NCBI RefSeq assembly: GCF_037975245.1
Contig: NC_092581.1
Location: 16,061,303 to 16,125,302 of the forward strand
DNA: 64,000 nucleotides
Source: Apostichopus japonicus
Lineage: Eukaryota > Echinodermata > Holothuroidea > Aspidochirotida > Stichopodidae
Direction: 5' to 3'
Below, in pieces: positions 13,801 through 24,679 of this stretch. The position numbers and the translations under genes were made by a program. The notes beneath the pieces are model-generated. The model worked only from the letters and a program-made list of their open reading frames with translations, had not been told where the DNA came from and did not search any database. Every line of letters begins with the position of its first letter. Position 1 is the stretch's first letter.

Positions 13801-15890
13801 AATGTTTTTGTCATGAATCCAATTGCAATCTTTTCGCAGGCAAGATTTGGCCCATGGGCTGCATAATAAGAACCCCTGCACTAGACAGGGGTCATGTGCC
13901 AGTGTTATTTGTTGTGAGGTGAGGTGAAATTGTTAGTGAGAAATCAAGCAGTTTATTTCATATTAAAAATGTTGACATGTTTGTTTTGAAAAATAATGAG
14001 CACCAAACTGATAAAAGGCAATTTATCTTGTCACTGCCATTGGTACATACAGGGTACTCTGTTATTCACCACAAGACTCGCTTTGTTCTAATGGAAATTT
14101 TCTGCAGTTTGTGAACGTAAAACGTGAGATCAGTATGAGTATGCAAACTTTTCTACGAATTAATTATGTACTTTTCCATATTATTTTTGGTCCCAAGATA
14201 GATGTTGCATGTGACACTCTAATAATATGTACATTAATAATATTACAACCAGCTGATTACCATCCTGATTTGCTTCACTGAACTATTTTTTAATTTACCT
14301 CCACGCACAAATTCTCTAAAAATGTCATTCCCAGTGACAGAATGTGTAACCAACCATTACAATTTGGGTTCTAAAGAGAGATGTACACAAATGTTAACCA
14401 TGTAGTTTCCTCTCTAATTGGGTCAATGAGATTTGCAGTAGCCACGAGCCATCATTTTCGGTAGATGCAAAAAAGGTAAACATAATAACTAAATGTGCCA
14501 GGAAATGTTTTCAATGCAATTTTGAAAGTTGATGTTTGTCATTTTTTTTATACAAAATTTAAGGTACCTGGGGATTAAGGGGAGTTAGATAGTCACAAGA
14601 GATTGTATTACATGAAATACAGTGTCGAATTATCAGGCTTTCTCAAAGATGGTCCTCAAATAATTAGCAGACTTTACCTGTCTCCTCTTAACAACAGCAC
14701 TCTGGCACAAAATTTCTAAAGAATGAACTATGTTTAATGTGTCAAAAACTGTGTTGTTCAATTTCATATTTAACCAATCAGATCAATTATCTTACTTTAT
14801 AAGATCTAGGGATCCTAGCTACTTTTGTCCAGAAATGTCCAGTTTCTAGTCAATTACAGTTAATCTTCACACTTGTTGTAAACACAGTCACAATCTTCAA
14901 GAGTTTGTCGTCAGGTATTAACTTAACTTCCCTAAATGTACTGTACTGTTTTGGGCATTGACCAACAACCATACTTGTTACATGAATGACAAATGTTAAC
15001 ATGATGTGTACATTATTCTGTCTTCTTTTCTTCTCTACCTTATTTTCTCCTTTCCCCCCTTTTTTTTTTTTTTTGCCTTTTCTTCCCATTTTCACATCTT
15101 TGATCTCTTGGGAACAATTTCATACCTGAAAGAATTTACATTAATTTTAAGGTAAAATATATTATCAAAGTAGACTGCAACAACTGACACAGGTCTAACT
15201 GACACATGTAGAAATTATCAACTGGCCTACAAGACTCTCTATATGTACTACATACTTAATATTTAAATTCAGGAAGCTCCCCCCCCCCCGGCATATCCCA
15301 TGGGATTGTTTTCGGACCCCAACGAAATACATAAATCCATGCGTGTCCGTAGCCATATACACATGTGAACTCATGCATAAACCACAGTTTGTAATTTTCA
15401 AGAAATGCTTCCTAGTGTAAAGCAACCAATTAGAAAGCAACATAGTACAGTATTTTTACTGCAGTGTGAAAGGGATCTCCTTACACAGCCAGCATGCATG
15501 GTTAATGTACTATGACTATCCTACTACTGTAGGATATATTCTGTGAAGGCTAAGGGTGCAAAAACCTTGATGACAACATGAATGAGAGCTTATCCAATGG
15601 GGTATGAATGCCATAATTAGAATGGCTTGCAAATTTGCAAGGTCAGTTAAAATAAATTATCTTACAGATCGGTGGTCGTCAAGTCTCCAAAAATAATAAT
15701 AACAAATCGGGAAAATAAGTTAAAAGAGAATCCACTGGGGTTTCTCAGCAGACTTTTCACTTGTTTTCAATCTCATACTCGTCTTCCTTAGATGAGAAAC
15801 ATGTTTATAATGCCTCACAGTCAATATATGGTAAAGATTACACACACCCACCAGTACACACAAGAGAGCTGTAGGGAGGGATGGAGGGGG
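10900..15890. other. non-coding DNA with scattered old repeats
   Basis: Apart from the dispersed repeat at 14560-14740, I see no gene or clear element. Short GGGGGAGG runs at about 13204 and a poly(T) at 15059-15074. Confidence 0.4.
14560..14740 (+). repeat. dispersed repeat with TTACCTGTCTCCTC, copy 4
   Basis: Core TTTACCTGTCTCCTCTTAAC at 14673, followed by AGCACTCTGG and GAATGAACTATG. Confidence 0.45.
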
Positions 15891-15894
15891 GGAG

Positions 15895-16278
15895 CAGTGG
15901 CGGAGCTAGGGGTATTGGTCAGAGGGGGTGAATGGTCTGTAGGGGCGCTTTAACACTATCTAAGCGGAGCGCCACCATAGGTTGGCGCGGAGCGTACAGA
16001 ATTTTTTTGAGTTAAGATACTCCCTAGATCGCCGGAAATGACTCTTTCTGAGCCTTGCTAATTTGCAGATAAACGAAAATAGCCGTTAGAGCATTTTGTT
16101 AGAAAATTACACCAAAAATATGTGACAATTGTCAATAGGTATTTGAGCGCAATAAAAAAGTCAATAATCGCGAATAAGTAAAAAGTGGTAAAAAGCTGAA
16201 AAGGGCACCAGCAGTCCATTTGAGTCCGTCAGGGGGGGGGCATCCGCCCCCTCTGACTGTATGGACGCTCCGCCACTG
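15895..16278 (+). mobile_element. hAT-like MITE, CAGTGGCGGAGC family, copy 1
   Basis: 384 bp bounded by CAGTGGCGGAGC and its complement GCTCCGCCACTG. Internal sequence matches the copies at 41264 and 44566 throughout (GGGGCGCTTT, GGTTGGCGCGGAGCGTA, GCAGATAAACGAA). No clear 8-bp duplication is visible at this copy, so its flanks have changed or it inserted into altered DNA. Confidence 0.75.
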
Positions 16279-16964
16279 GTGAAATGGTGGGAAGGTTGTT
16301 GAATGGAAGAAGAGGATTTGTCATAGTTACAGAGCCAAAGTACACAGAAAGAGTTATGACTAAGGAACTTACTGATCAAGATTTCCTGGAAGAGATACTA
16401 AAACAACACTAAAAGACACAGTGTACAGGGATTTAAAATACTGCTAAAATTTTGGAACAAATTCTCGGAGGGTGTCTAAATTTTGTCCCATTGCAATCAT
16501 GTTTTTAAGGAAGGCTTAAAAACTTTGACCAAATTGATCACCAAAGGTTACATGCTACATTAGAATAACATCTATTTCAAAGTGATTAACTTTGGAGGCA
16601 AGGTTAATACAGACTGAGTTGTCTTGATAAATTGTGTTACAACCCAAATCATATTTAGTTCTCCAAGGAATATAATTTCATGAAATAATGAATTCTTCAT
16701 TTTATAGACTGAGCACTGATAAACTACGGCAATGAATATAATACATAAATGCAACAAATTTAACAGTTTTCAAATTTGATCTAATGAAATCAAGTTGATT
16801 AAATGTATATTTATACATACAGTATATTTGACGAAGCTGAATGTATGCTGTCGTCATCATAATGGCTATATGACGAACATCAAAATAGAAAAGTGCACTG
16901 CAGTGGCATGCTCTTTACTTCCTGTTACTTTCTGAACTAAAAGATCATTTTAGCAATTAATGCC

Positions 16965-17080
16965 CCCAAATATGCTAGAAAGCTATAGAGTGGCAAAAAT
17001 GGTCACTCATGATCAAACTTCAACATGCATATTTGATCATCTTCCAAAAGATTTCTCCTCATGGGACCATTTTTCATGGT
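16965..17080 (-). mobile_element. fragment related to the TTAA MITE at 21564
   Basis: About 60 bp starting AAATATGCTAGAAAG and running through ATGGTCACTCATGATCAAA match the right part of the 21564 element in reverse orientation. Ends are lost, so this is a remnant. Confidence 0.4.
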
Positions 17081-17269
17081 CAACTCAAGTTTAACCCTCC
17101 CTCCTCAATGTCAAAGTATAATTTGAACGGTAGGTTAAAGTTTAAAGATCTAGCCCGATGTTACGATCTTAGTAAGAACTCTGTCAGCAGTCGGCAGGGT
17201 AAAGACGAAAACACAGAAAACGGGAATAAATCAGAATATCTTGAAATATGCTCAAATTGATTTCCAATT

Positions 17270-17660
17270 ATATTTGAGTCCAAAACGACTTTCCCATCCA
17301 GCTGGACCAACCAATATGTAACAGCTTACTCATACCCTACTCATCCCCTCTCCTTCCTGTTCCCAAGTATACTGTATGACCAGGTTGAATCCAAAACAGC
17401 AAAAAGTTTTTGCTGATTTGGATTCAACCTGGTCATACTTCCCATCCAACTGGTCCATCTGATCTAGAAACACCTTTCTCATACCCTACTCGTTGTCATA
17501 CGAATCCTTTCCTCCCATTTCCAATTCTATGAACAAGTTGAATCCAAAACAACAAAATAACTCATTTAGTGTCCATCCAACTGATCTAGAAACACCTATT
17601 CTCGTACCCTTCTCGTCTGGTACCCATCCTTTCCTTCCAGTTCCCGATTCAACGATCTAG
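17270..17660 (+). repeat. degenerate tandem repeat around a large palindrome
   Basis: Related blocks TCCAAAACGACTTTCCCATC, TCATACCCTACTC, CCATCCAACTG.TC and GATCTAGAAACACCT recur three to four times with period of roughly 100-130 bp. The block contains the 17374-17438 palindrome. Confidence 0.65.
17374..17438. repeat. 65-bp near-perfect palindrome
   Basis: Left arm GTATGACCAGGTTGAATCCA continues to AAAACAGCAAAAA; the right arm is its complement with one mismatch in 32 pairs and a single central base. Half of the palindrome (GTTGAATCCAAAACA) recurs at about 17530 as a direct copy, so it likely arose by inverted duplication of a repeat unit. Confidence 0.92.
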
Positions 17661-18108
17661 TCGAGTCCGCATTCTCGTTACAGTTCCTCATCAATCACTG
17701 ACACGTTCATGCACATACATGCAGACTGAGTAGGGTAACCGACCAGCAGCCAGCCTGCCTGCATCTTCTCTTTTACTGTTAATAATTGATAATCAAACTG
17801 ACATCTCAGAAATTGAATCATAGACTGCTAATATATGAAGTCTATCATATGAGCTTAAAGCGAATCATGTCTTATTTTTCATGTCTTGTTTAATGTATGG
17901 AGTCGTTACGCACCATGACACTTGTGTTGAATCCATCGTCACATCTGACCTATTCCTCTTTAAGATTAACATTGTTTTTTATTATGATTGAAAAATAAAG
18001 TTTCAACCTCATTAAATGAGAATACCCACAATGCACCGTTCTTATGTTTTCCTTTTTTTTGCAACACTGTGACAATTTTATGTGTTCATGAAAAATGCAA
18101 AGGTAGCA

Positions 18109-18192
<84 letters not shown>

Positions 18193-18213
18193 TATATATA
18201 TATTTATATATCT
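18109..18213. repeat. (TA)n microsatellite
   Basis: About 100 bp of nearly pure TA/AT dinucleotides, interrupted by a few AAT/TTT steps near the right end. Confidence 0.95.
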
Positions 18214-18219
18214 ATACTG

Positions 18220-20050
18220 ATTATGTAGTCACAACGAGAAGTTTAACTGTCTTGCTGACATTCAATGAATAAAACATTTCCATGTTCTGTTTGGGCATAT
18301 GTCATTTCCAAATTGTTTGTGTACAGTAAAATCTCATTCATTCAGATGGCTAATTCAGATCAGAAATTGAAACCATTTTTTTCAGTTTAAAATTGTATAA
18401 TCTTACTGCATATTTTCTATCTCTGCAGTGCAGTACTTCAGTTTTTATTTTAGTGGAGCATAAACCTCATTGCCAACTCCTTCACACCCCCCCCCCTTTC
18501 CCCCACCAAACCATCCTTCAATCTCTACCCTTCCCATTAACTTTTGTCAACCCCTAAGGCATCCTCACTAATGCTTCCTTTGCATGTAGGACTGTAGCAG
18601 AATTCTTCCTGTTTTAATTGTGTTTTTTGATTTTTCACCACATTATCATAGAATACTGTGAAGGTCCGTTCCTCTGAGACCTGACACAACTGCATTATAT
18701 GTAAAACTGCACACGATTTTCTCCGAACACAGAAAAACCACTCTTTCTCCCTCAATGGCTCCTCCTAACCCGTTACTGCTGGAAGCCATAAAATAATTCC
18801 AACCTCTTCTATTATTCATGGCAAATGATTCGAGATACAACAACAGTGTTTTATTGCTTAGAATTTCACGAGAAAGTCTATCCCCATTTTCTTTTCTTCT
18901 CTTATTTTTTCTCTCTGAAAAATAGCGGCATGTGTTTTCGCTATTAATAAATGATTGATAAATTATTTTGATATCTTCTGACTTGAGAAGTGATGACTGC
19001 TCACTCATGTGGCTGATAAAAAACCCTGCCAATTTTCTAACTTGAGTCCATTTTCTGGAAAATTCACAGCTTTTTTTCCCTTTCCTTTTCTTTTTTCCTG
19101 CCCATGAACTCGATCAGGGATATTACAATCACGTCATTCTTCATTGGTCAACGAGATGTTGGCAGGTGTGAAACTATAGAGCTGACTGAGTCACTAGTCA
19201 GTTATTCCATGGTTATTCCATATCACTTTATATCCTGCTTCTGAAACACTACTGTCAAAGAAAGTATTAATATACACCAGTTTACCTCAAGTGTTTCTGA
19301 ACATGGGAGGTGAAAAGCATCCTCAGAGGGTGTGAGGTAGGACTCTAGGGGGTGTAAAACTATAGGCCGAAGCAACAAATTTGACCTCACGTCTAAAACT
19401 CAGCTTTCATCCAAAGCTACTGAAGGGGGGGTGGTACTTTTTTTAATTTCAGTTATTTTCAGATGGGCATCACCGTGGAAAAGGTTAAGAAACAATGGGC
19501 TACTGTAGTTGATTCCTTACCTTTTTCATTTTTTCATTGGTGTTTTTGCTTTGGGGGAGGGGAGGGGAGGGGAGGGGGAGGGGGAGTGGGAGGAGGGGAG
19601 GGGAGGGGGGAGGGTTAGGGAAAATGAAACAGAGATCAAGTTCCTTGCAAAGGGCACAGGATATTGTTCTTTCATGTAAGGTGGAATAAACTAATAAAAG
19701 TAATAAAAAGTTCAAAACTGATACTGATACTGATAGTCTCTTGTTTGGTCTACTTATAAAGTTTCACCAGCTCATGGCCAGAGCAAAGGAAGGGAGGGAG
19801 GGAGGAGGAGGGAGGGCGGGGAGGTACAGTAGGGAAGGGACCAGGGGGTTGCAATTTAGATTGATGCATCCAGTAGTTCACTCCTGCTTGGAAGCAACAA
19901 GTGTAATTAATGAAAATGGAGGCCTAAACTGAAAGAGCATTGTATCAGCTGAAGAGCTACACCTGAAACACGACCCTCTCCTTTAAACTCGTCCTCCCGA
20001 CCCATACAGTACTTTCCAACCATCATCATCATCATCAACAAGATCACTTC
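18220..20050. other. non-coding DNA downstream of the LRR gene
   Basis: A 128-codon minus-strand frame (18646-19032) has no domain or exon signal and is not called. GGGGAGG purine runs at 19552-19617 and 19789-19825 could form triplex or quadruplex structures. Confidence 0.4.
18322..18365 (+). mobile_element. possible pogo/Tigger-like terminal repeat fragment
   Basis: TA followed by CAGTAAAATCTCATTCATTC and a second half GGCTAATTCAGATC resembles the CAGTAnAACCTC..TAATTCgGA type of TIR seen in Tigger-like Tc1/mariner elements. No partner terminus found. Confidence 0.3.
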
Positions 20051-20052
20051 AT

Positions 20053-20058
20053 TTTATT
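20053..20058 (-). terminator. candidate poly(A) signal of the LRR gene
   Basis: AATAAA on the minus strand, 9 bp after the TGA stop. This would give a very short 3' UTR; a further downstream site could be used instead. Confidence 0.3.
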
Positions 20059-20066
20059 TACCTTCA

Positions 20067-21272
20067 TCAGACTTCGACAGACGCTACGCCGGAATCGGCC
20101 GTTTCCCTCCTGGCGTGCTGTATACCGCTGTAATTATAGTGCGTTTGATGGCTATCGAAGGCATCCTTAGTGGCCTGTCGTACCTGCTGACAGAATCTTA
20201 CGATGTCCTTCCTCCTCATAAACAATATTATCAGTGCCAAGAGTCCGATAATGGCGAAAATGATGCACAGAGTCACGTACTGGCTATACATGGCCGGCCT
20301 GTGTTTACCCATGTTCTTGTTGCATTTTATCTGATGTGCAGTCACATCTAAAATGGGAGTCTCGGCGATATTACGACACATGAGGTCGGCCTTTCCCTCC
20401 ACGAGGTTAGTATCGTTCAACCAAATTATAAAATCCCGTAACTGACAGCGGCACCTGAACGGGTTCCCGCTGAGGTTGAGCTGCATTAAATCTTCATCGA
20501 ATGTTTTAAAATCCTCTATATTCTTCTTTGTTATTGTATCTAAACTGTTATGGCTCAAGTCTAATAACGTTAGATTCGGCAGTCTCTTCTTGGTAAAGGT
20601 ATCGTCAAAGACACTCCTTAATTCATTATGAGAGAGATACAATTCTTCCAAACTTCTCGTGCTTTCGAGTGCGAAGAGCTCCGTGCTCAAATAGGACATT
20701 TCGTTCTCCGTCAGGACCAACTTCCTCAGAACAAATTCGGACTGGTTTAGAAGACCTGTAAACATACCAGAGCGTAGAAAGTCCTTATTAAGAGCATTGT
20801 TCAGATTGAGCTCTGTGAGCGAGGAAAGACCGTGAAACACTCGTGACCCTAAAGATTCATTAGAATAGCTGAATACTATCTCATTATCTTCCAATACGAG
20901 TGTCTGAAGGACTGGAAAATCGTCGCCACTGAAGGAATCTGCCGTGACGGTTAAAATCCTATTGTTTGAGAGGTCTAATTTTTTCAGGTTTATCAAGTTT
21001 GCTCCCAAGAGCCTGGTGGTGTTCAACTCCTCGATTTTGTAACCGGTGATCGTCAGTTCTCGTACGTCCCTCGAGATCTCGGAGAAGGAGGGCTCCGTCT
21101 CTCGTTTCTTGGAGCATATCAGCGTATCGTTGTGGCAGGTGCATTCGTCCGGATGGGACTTCTCCAGAGAACAGCTGATGTCGGCGGCGACCACCAGGAT
21201 GCAGATGGGAAAAACGAATAGGTTCACCAGACTGGATAGCTCCATCTCGAGAAGAAGACACGCTGTAGGCAC
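20067..21272 (-). CDS. TPBG-like: LRR transmembrane protein, trophoblast glycoprotein (5T4)-like
   Basis: Single open frame of 401 codons, TGA stop. A hydrophobic signal peptide spans about residues 10-30; Met10 gives a more typical signal peptide than Met1, so the true start may be Met10. An LRR N-cap follows (Cys34, 44, 46, 53), then about six to seven leucine-rich repeats (91-270; motifs such as LKKLDLSNNRI and LTLLDLSHNSL), an LRR C-cap (Cys274, 276, 299, 317), one membrane helix (about 332-351) and a 47-residue cytoplasmic tail. There are about seven N-glycosylation sequons in the ectodomain. The juxtamembrane tail (RRKDIVRF..VRQATKDAFDSH..HYNY) follows the pattern of vertebrate TPBG, a regulator of Wnt signalling at the cell surface. 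Vertebrate TPBG ends in a PDZ-ligand SDV; this one ends VEV, a possible equivalent. No introns are seen in the coding region. TPBG assignment rests on tail pattern and architecture; a generic LRR receptor is the alternative. Confidence 0.85.
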   Translation of the reverse strand: MPTACLLLEMELSSLVNLFVFPICILVVAADISCSLEKSHPDECTCHNDTLICSKKRETEPSFSEISRDVRELTITGYKIEELNTTRLLGANLINLKKLDLSNNRILTVTADSFSGDDFPVLQTLVLEDNEIVFSYSNESLGSRVFHGLSSLTELNLNNALNKDFLRSGMFTGLLNQSEFVLRKLVLTENEMSYLSTELFALESTRSLEELYLSHNELRSVFDDTFTKKRLPNLTLLDLSHNSLDTITKKNIEDFKTFDEDLMQLNLSGNPFRCRCQLRDFIIWLNDTNLVEGKADLMCRNIAETPILDVTAHQIKCNKNMGKHRPAMYSQYVTLCIIFAIIGLLALIILFMRRKDIVRFCQQVRQATKDAFDSHQTHYNYSGIQHARRETADSGVASVEV

Positions 21273-21462
21273 TTAGAAGAATGGATACCTCTTGCAAAGC
21301 ATACAGACGACCAAGGCTGCTCGAGACTCAACCCTGTAAATATAGTTCCTTCAGGTTTCCCGGAACACCTGCACGCTATTCGTCGCCGCACGCCTGTCTG
21401 TAGTTCCCATTCGCCAGCTCAGATGATCCAACGAGCTGCTGTGAAGATGAAGAAAACGATAC

Positions 21463-21470
21463 ATTTATAA
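21463..21470 (-). promoter_or_regulatory. candidate TATA box for the LRR gene
   Basis: Reading the minus strand, TATAAAT sits about 190 bp upstream of the LRR start codon. The DNA between it and the ATG is clearly GC-richer than the surrounding non-coding DNA, as expected for a 5' UTR. No transcript evidence is available, so the start site is inferred. Confidence 0.3.
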
Positions 21471-21563
21471 ATGATCCCGCGCTACGTTAGGAAAAATCAA
21501 TCAGGTTTTTCTAAGTACTGCTGTTCAAATGACTTTGAATGAGGTTAGGATCAAATTGTCCAT

Positions 21564-21826
21564 TTAAAGGGTCATCGGTATTGCCATCAAAATACTATAA
21601 CCGGCTAAACATTGTTTCAAAGTTTGAAAAAAGTACTCACATGGAGGTCTTGTATCAGCAAATTATTCCCATGCTAAAGTATTCAATTATATATAATTCA
21701 ATGTCTCTGAGAGGAACATTTCCTCCTCTATGGGTGGCAATAAAATATAAACTTGCTGAATTTTGCTCATGGATGACCATTTTTTGACTTTCTAGCATAT
21801 TTGATGTCAAAGCTGATGTCCTTTAA
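21564..21826. mobile_element. TTAA-flanked MITE, copy 2
   Basis: TTAA at both ends with inverted repeats starting AGGGTCATCGGTATTGCC and ending GATGTCCTTTAA (imperfect, about 25 bp). Internal matches to 43881-44131 make this the same family. Lies just upstream of the LRR gene promoter region, about 95 bp beyond the candidate TATA box. Confidence 0.75.
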
Positions 21827-21829
21827 ACA

Positions 21830-24240
21830 GATTTATGATTATTCATCACTACTGATTATTCATCACTACTGATGATGGATCACACAGGTACAGTGCCAAT
21901 ATGGCGTATAATCAACTAAGCATGTAAACGACAGACCACATACCAACATTGCATGCATTTGTATGATTGCTCAGGTGATGAGGTCGTAACTATGGATACC
22001 ATATTCATAATATATTGATGTGATGGAAACCCCTTCAGCAGACTACAGTAGTCTGACTGTTAAATGCTCTTGATCATTGACATGGTGTTCCCCACTGTAT
22101 GTGAATACTCTTTTCAAGAGATAAAAAAATAACCTGATCAGACACAGGTCTGTTAATTGACATAATATTTGCTATTTGAAGATGTACAGGTAAATTGTAA
22201 CAAATTCTAAATCTAATGTTAGAAGGACAGGAAAATAAAATGAAAAAAAATATAATTAATTAATTCCTATTTTGACATACTTTTAACCTCATTCAAATAA
22301 TAGTTTGTATATAAAATACACAAGACTAGGTATTCAAAGCATTGTTAACACCAGTGCCAATTTGCAAGTCTTACTGTATTATTTGATCTGTTGTACTGAC
22401 TTTTAATACTACTGTGTACTGTAGCAAATCCTCTCAGCAGCATTTGCTAGCATTTTATTGATGGGGGAGGGAAAAAAATCAATAGTAACAAAAGAACTGA
22501 TACTTGTTAGCCCTCTGAAAAGATGTAACACACATGGGAGTTTTAAACTCCTTGAAAAGACAACCTTGGTATTACCCTTTTGTGAGAAGCTAGTTGACCA
22601 ATCTATAATTCCTTTTTCTCGTTCTTCCATGGGCTATGGGCTGAGGGGATGTTTAAATCTAAATCTTGTTATACATACAAAAGGATAGTAAAAAAACCTT
22701 CCATTGTAGAGAATTGAGTTATCTGTGGTCAGAGGAGGTAAGCTGATAAACTGATCAATACAATAATAATCTACTGACAAATCTTGCAAGAACATCTCTT
22801 TAACCAGATCCAAATAGGAGATAAAATGTCAGGATTTGCTACCCTGAAATATATATCTATACAGTGTAAAAGGTTGTCAGGGTTGAGTACTCCTCTCTCT
22901 CCCCCCCCCCTCCCCCATCTAGGGCCATTTTGTCAGGGTCTGTAACACACACACACCATATTTACAAATTTCAATTTTTAATGGACATGATATTGAATTG
23001 GATGTTGTTACAAGTTTATAGTATATTAGTCATATACACTTGACTACACTAAGCACTAGTCTAGGGTTTTGTGTATTCGCTAAGTGCTGTAAGTGCACTA
23101 TATGAATATTCATAAGATCATACATATTCATAATGTCACACAGTTTATGGAGACGAAGAGTGAAAACTTGTGACGTCTGTCAAACTAACTATCTCGTGAA
23201 CGACCAAATCTCGGCTCGGGATATGTCCTGTTGACAGCCAATTTTTTTTATCTGGATCAATGTAATCATACCTTTCAACTACACATTAATCTTGTGGGAC
23301 ATAAACCAATCGTGACATTTCCACAATCTCAAAAGAAAGTCAAGATTCTCTTGGGAATAAAAAAGCATTTTTGTTTTCTACCCCTAAAGTATTAAAGCCT
23401 TTGAGGGGATATGAGATAACACATGTACATGAAGATCTTTCATGGACCTGTCATCTTTCAGTATATATACAGTATGGTCAAATGTTCACTGCAAAGGATG
23501 ACTTTTTGATGTGTCTGCAAGTTTACTCCACCACCGTTAGGCACTCTACAATCATCTCCATGGAACATGCTCAAGAGCACAGCAATAGAGAAAAATCTTG
23601 ACTTTTTGCAGGCGATGCATATGTTACAATAAATTATGAGGTGTCCTTCTGAGCAGCACATAATTGAAGTTAAAATGTGTAAAAGGCAAGGATTCCAAAC
23701 TGCCCTAGGAATGATCTCATACATAAATCAGAGACTACAAAGTCCAAACAGGAAGTTTATTGACAGCATCTTATATTGCAATCATCCCAAACTGATGCAA
23801 TCTGACCCATAACATTGTGTGCATTCTTAATAGCAAACAAAATCAATTGCATATAAAACACAAAATAAAACAAAATTGTAACTAAAGAGCCTGTGTAAGA
23901 GAATGTGTAAAAGTTAAGAGGGTCTGACATTTCGATCCTAGCAGGATCTTCTTCAGAGGCTGAATGACAAGTTACAGTAACAGATGGGACAAATACACGC
24001 ACAGAGAATACAGACTGTATTCTGCACAAAATACAGAATACAGAGAATACAGAATACACCTCTAGGCAAAATCTTATTTGACCTTTCAAAGTATGACATA
24101 GAAGCCTCATATTTGTCCCAGCTTTTGGCATGTTGTTCTGCTGTAGCTTGTCCATCTCAATGATCCATTCTGTACATAACATCTGCTGAATGCCTCCTGT
24201 TGTCCAACACCCCTTGTCTCTTCAACTTTCTTGTCCTAAC
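21830..24240. other. non-coding DNA
   Basis: Includes the 23921 hairpin motif, whose flanking repeat creates the 141-codon minus-strand frame at 23757-24182. No gene signal. Confidence 0.4.
23921..23959 (-). repeat. hairpin motif GATCCTGCTAGGATC, copy B
   Basis: On the minus strand: CTCTGAAGAA, the stem-loop GATCC-TGCTA-GGATC, then GAAATGTCAGACC. Same order as copies at 35039-35100 and 45502-45541, with shared sequence continuing to CTTTTACAC. Confidence 0.75.
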
Positions 24241-24244
24241 ATAC

Positions 24245-24600
24245 AGCACTCCTAATCTGCCTCGTAAGAGACATCCTGATGACATCCTACATGTTTACTA
24301 TCTTATAAATCTCTTACAGGAGCTAATCCCCCCTGACCATCACCTATTTATTCAGTTGCTGTGGCTTTTCAAGGTTTATCCTAGCAGCCCCTAGTTGCCC
24401 ATTTCCTTGACTCTCATCCAAAGTAATCCATTCTAATCCCCTCACAACAGATATATTCAAATGACCTCCTGCTTGTTCACTCTCTTAAAATTCTCTAATC
24501 CTCGCTAATCCACCCCTGACCATCTCCTATTTGTTAAGTTGCCGTGGCTTATCCATCCCAACCTGTCTTTTCACATCCTGACCACTAATTCATTGCCTCT
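24245..24600 (+). repeat. diverged tandem duplication, period about 183 bp
   Basis: CTAATCCCCCCTGACCATC..CTATTTATTCAGTTGCTGTGGCTT (about 24322) matches CTAATCCACCCCTGACCATCTCCTATTTGTTAAGTTGCC about 183 bp later. A third, weaker unit follows to about 24670. No coding signal. Confidence 0.6.
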
Positions 24601-24679
24601 TGCTCTCCCTAATCCATCTATTCTAATCTGTCTCTTGAAACCATCTCCAGGGTTACCTCCTATCCAATCCCTCCTCCTT

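Noticed and set aside
13800-13890. CAGGGGTTCTTA segment resembling a hAT end on the minus strand
   Set aside because: Only one end is visible and no target duplication could be found; too little to call.
18646-19032. 128-codon minus-strand frame
   Set aside because: Unremarkable composition, no domain, AT-rich flanks and no splice or promoter signal.
19552-19617. G-rich runs as telomere-like or regulatory quadruplex sites
   Set aside because: Many similar GGGAGG runs occur throughout; they look like simple purine repeats with no specific context.
23757-24182. 141-codon minus-strand frame
   Set aside because: Part of it is the dispersed hairpin repeat found twice elsewhere; no domain, no splice context.
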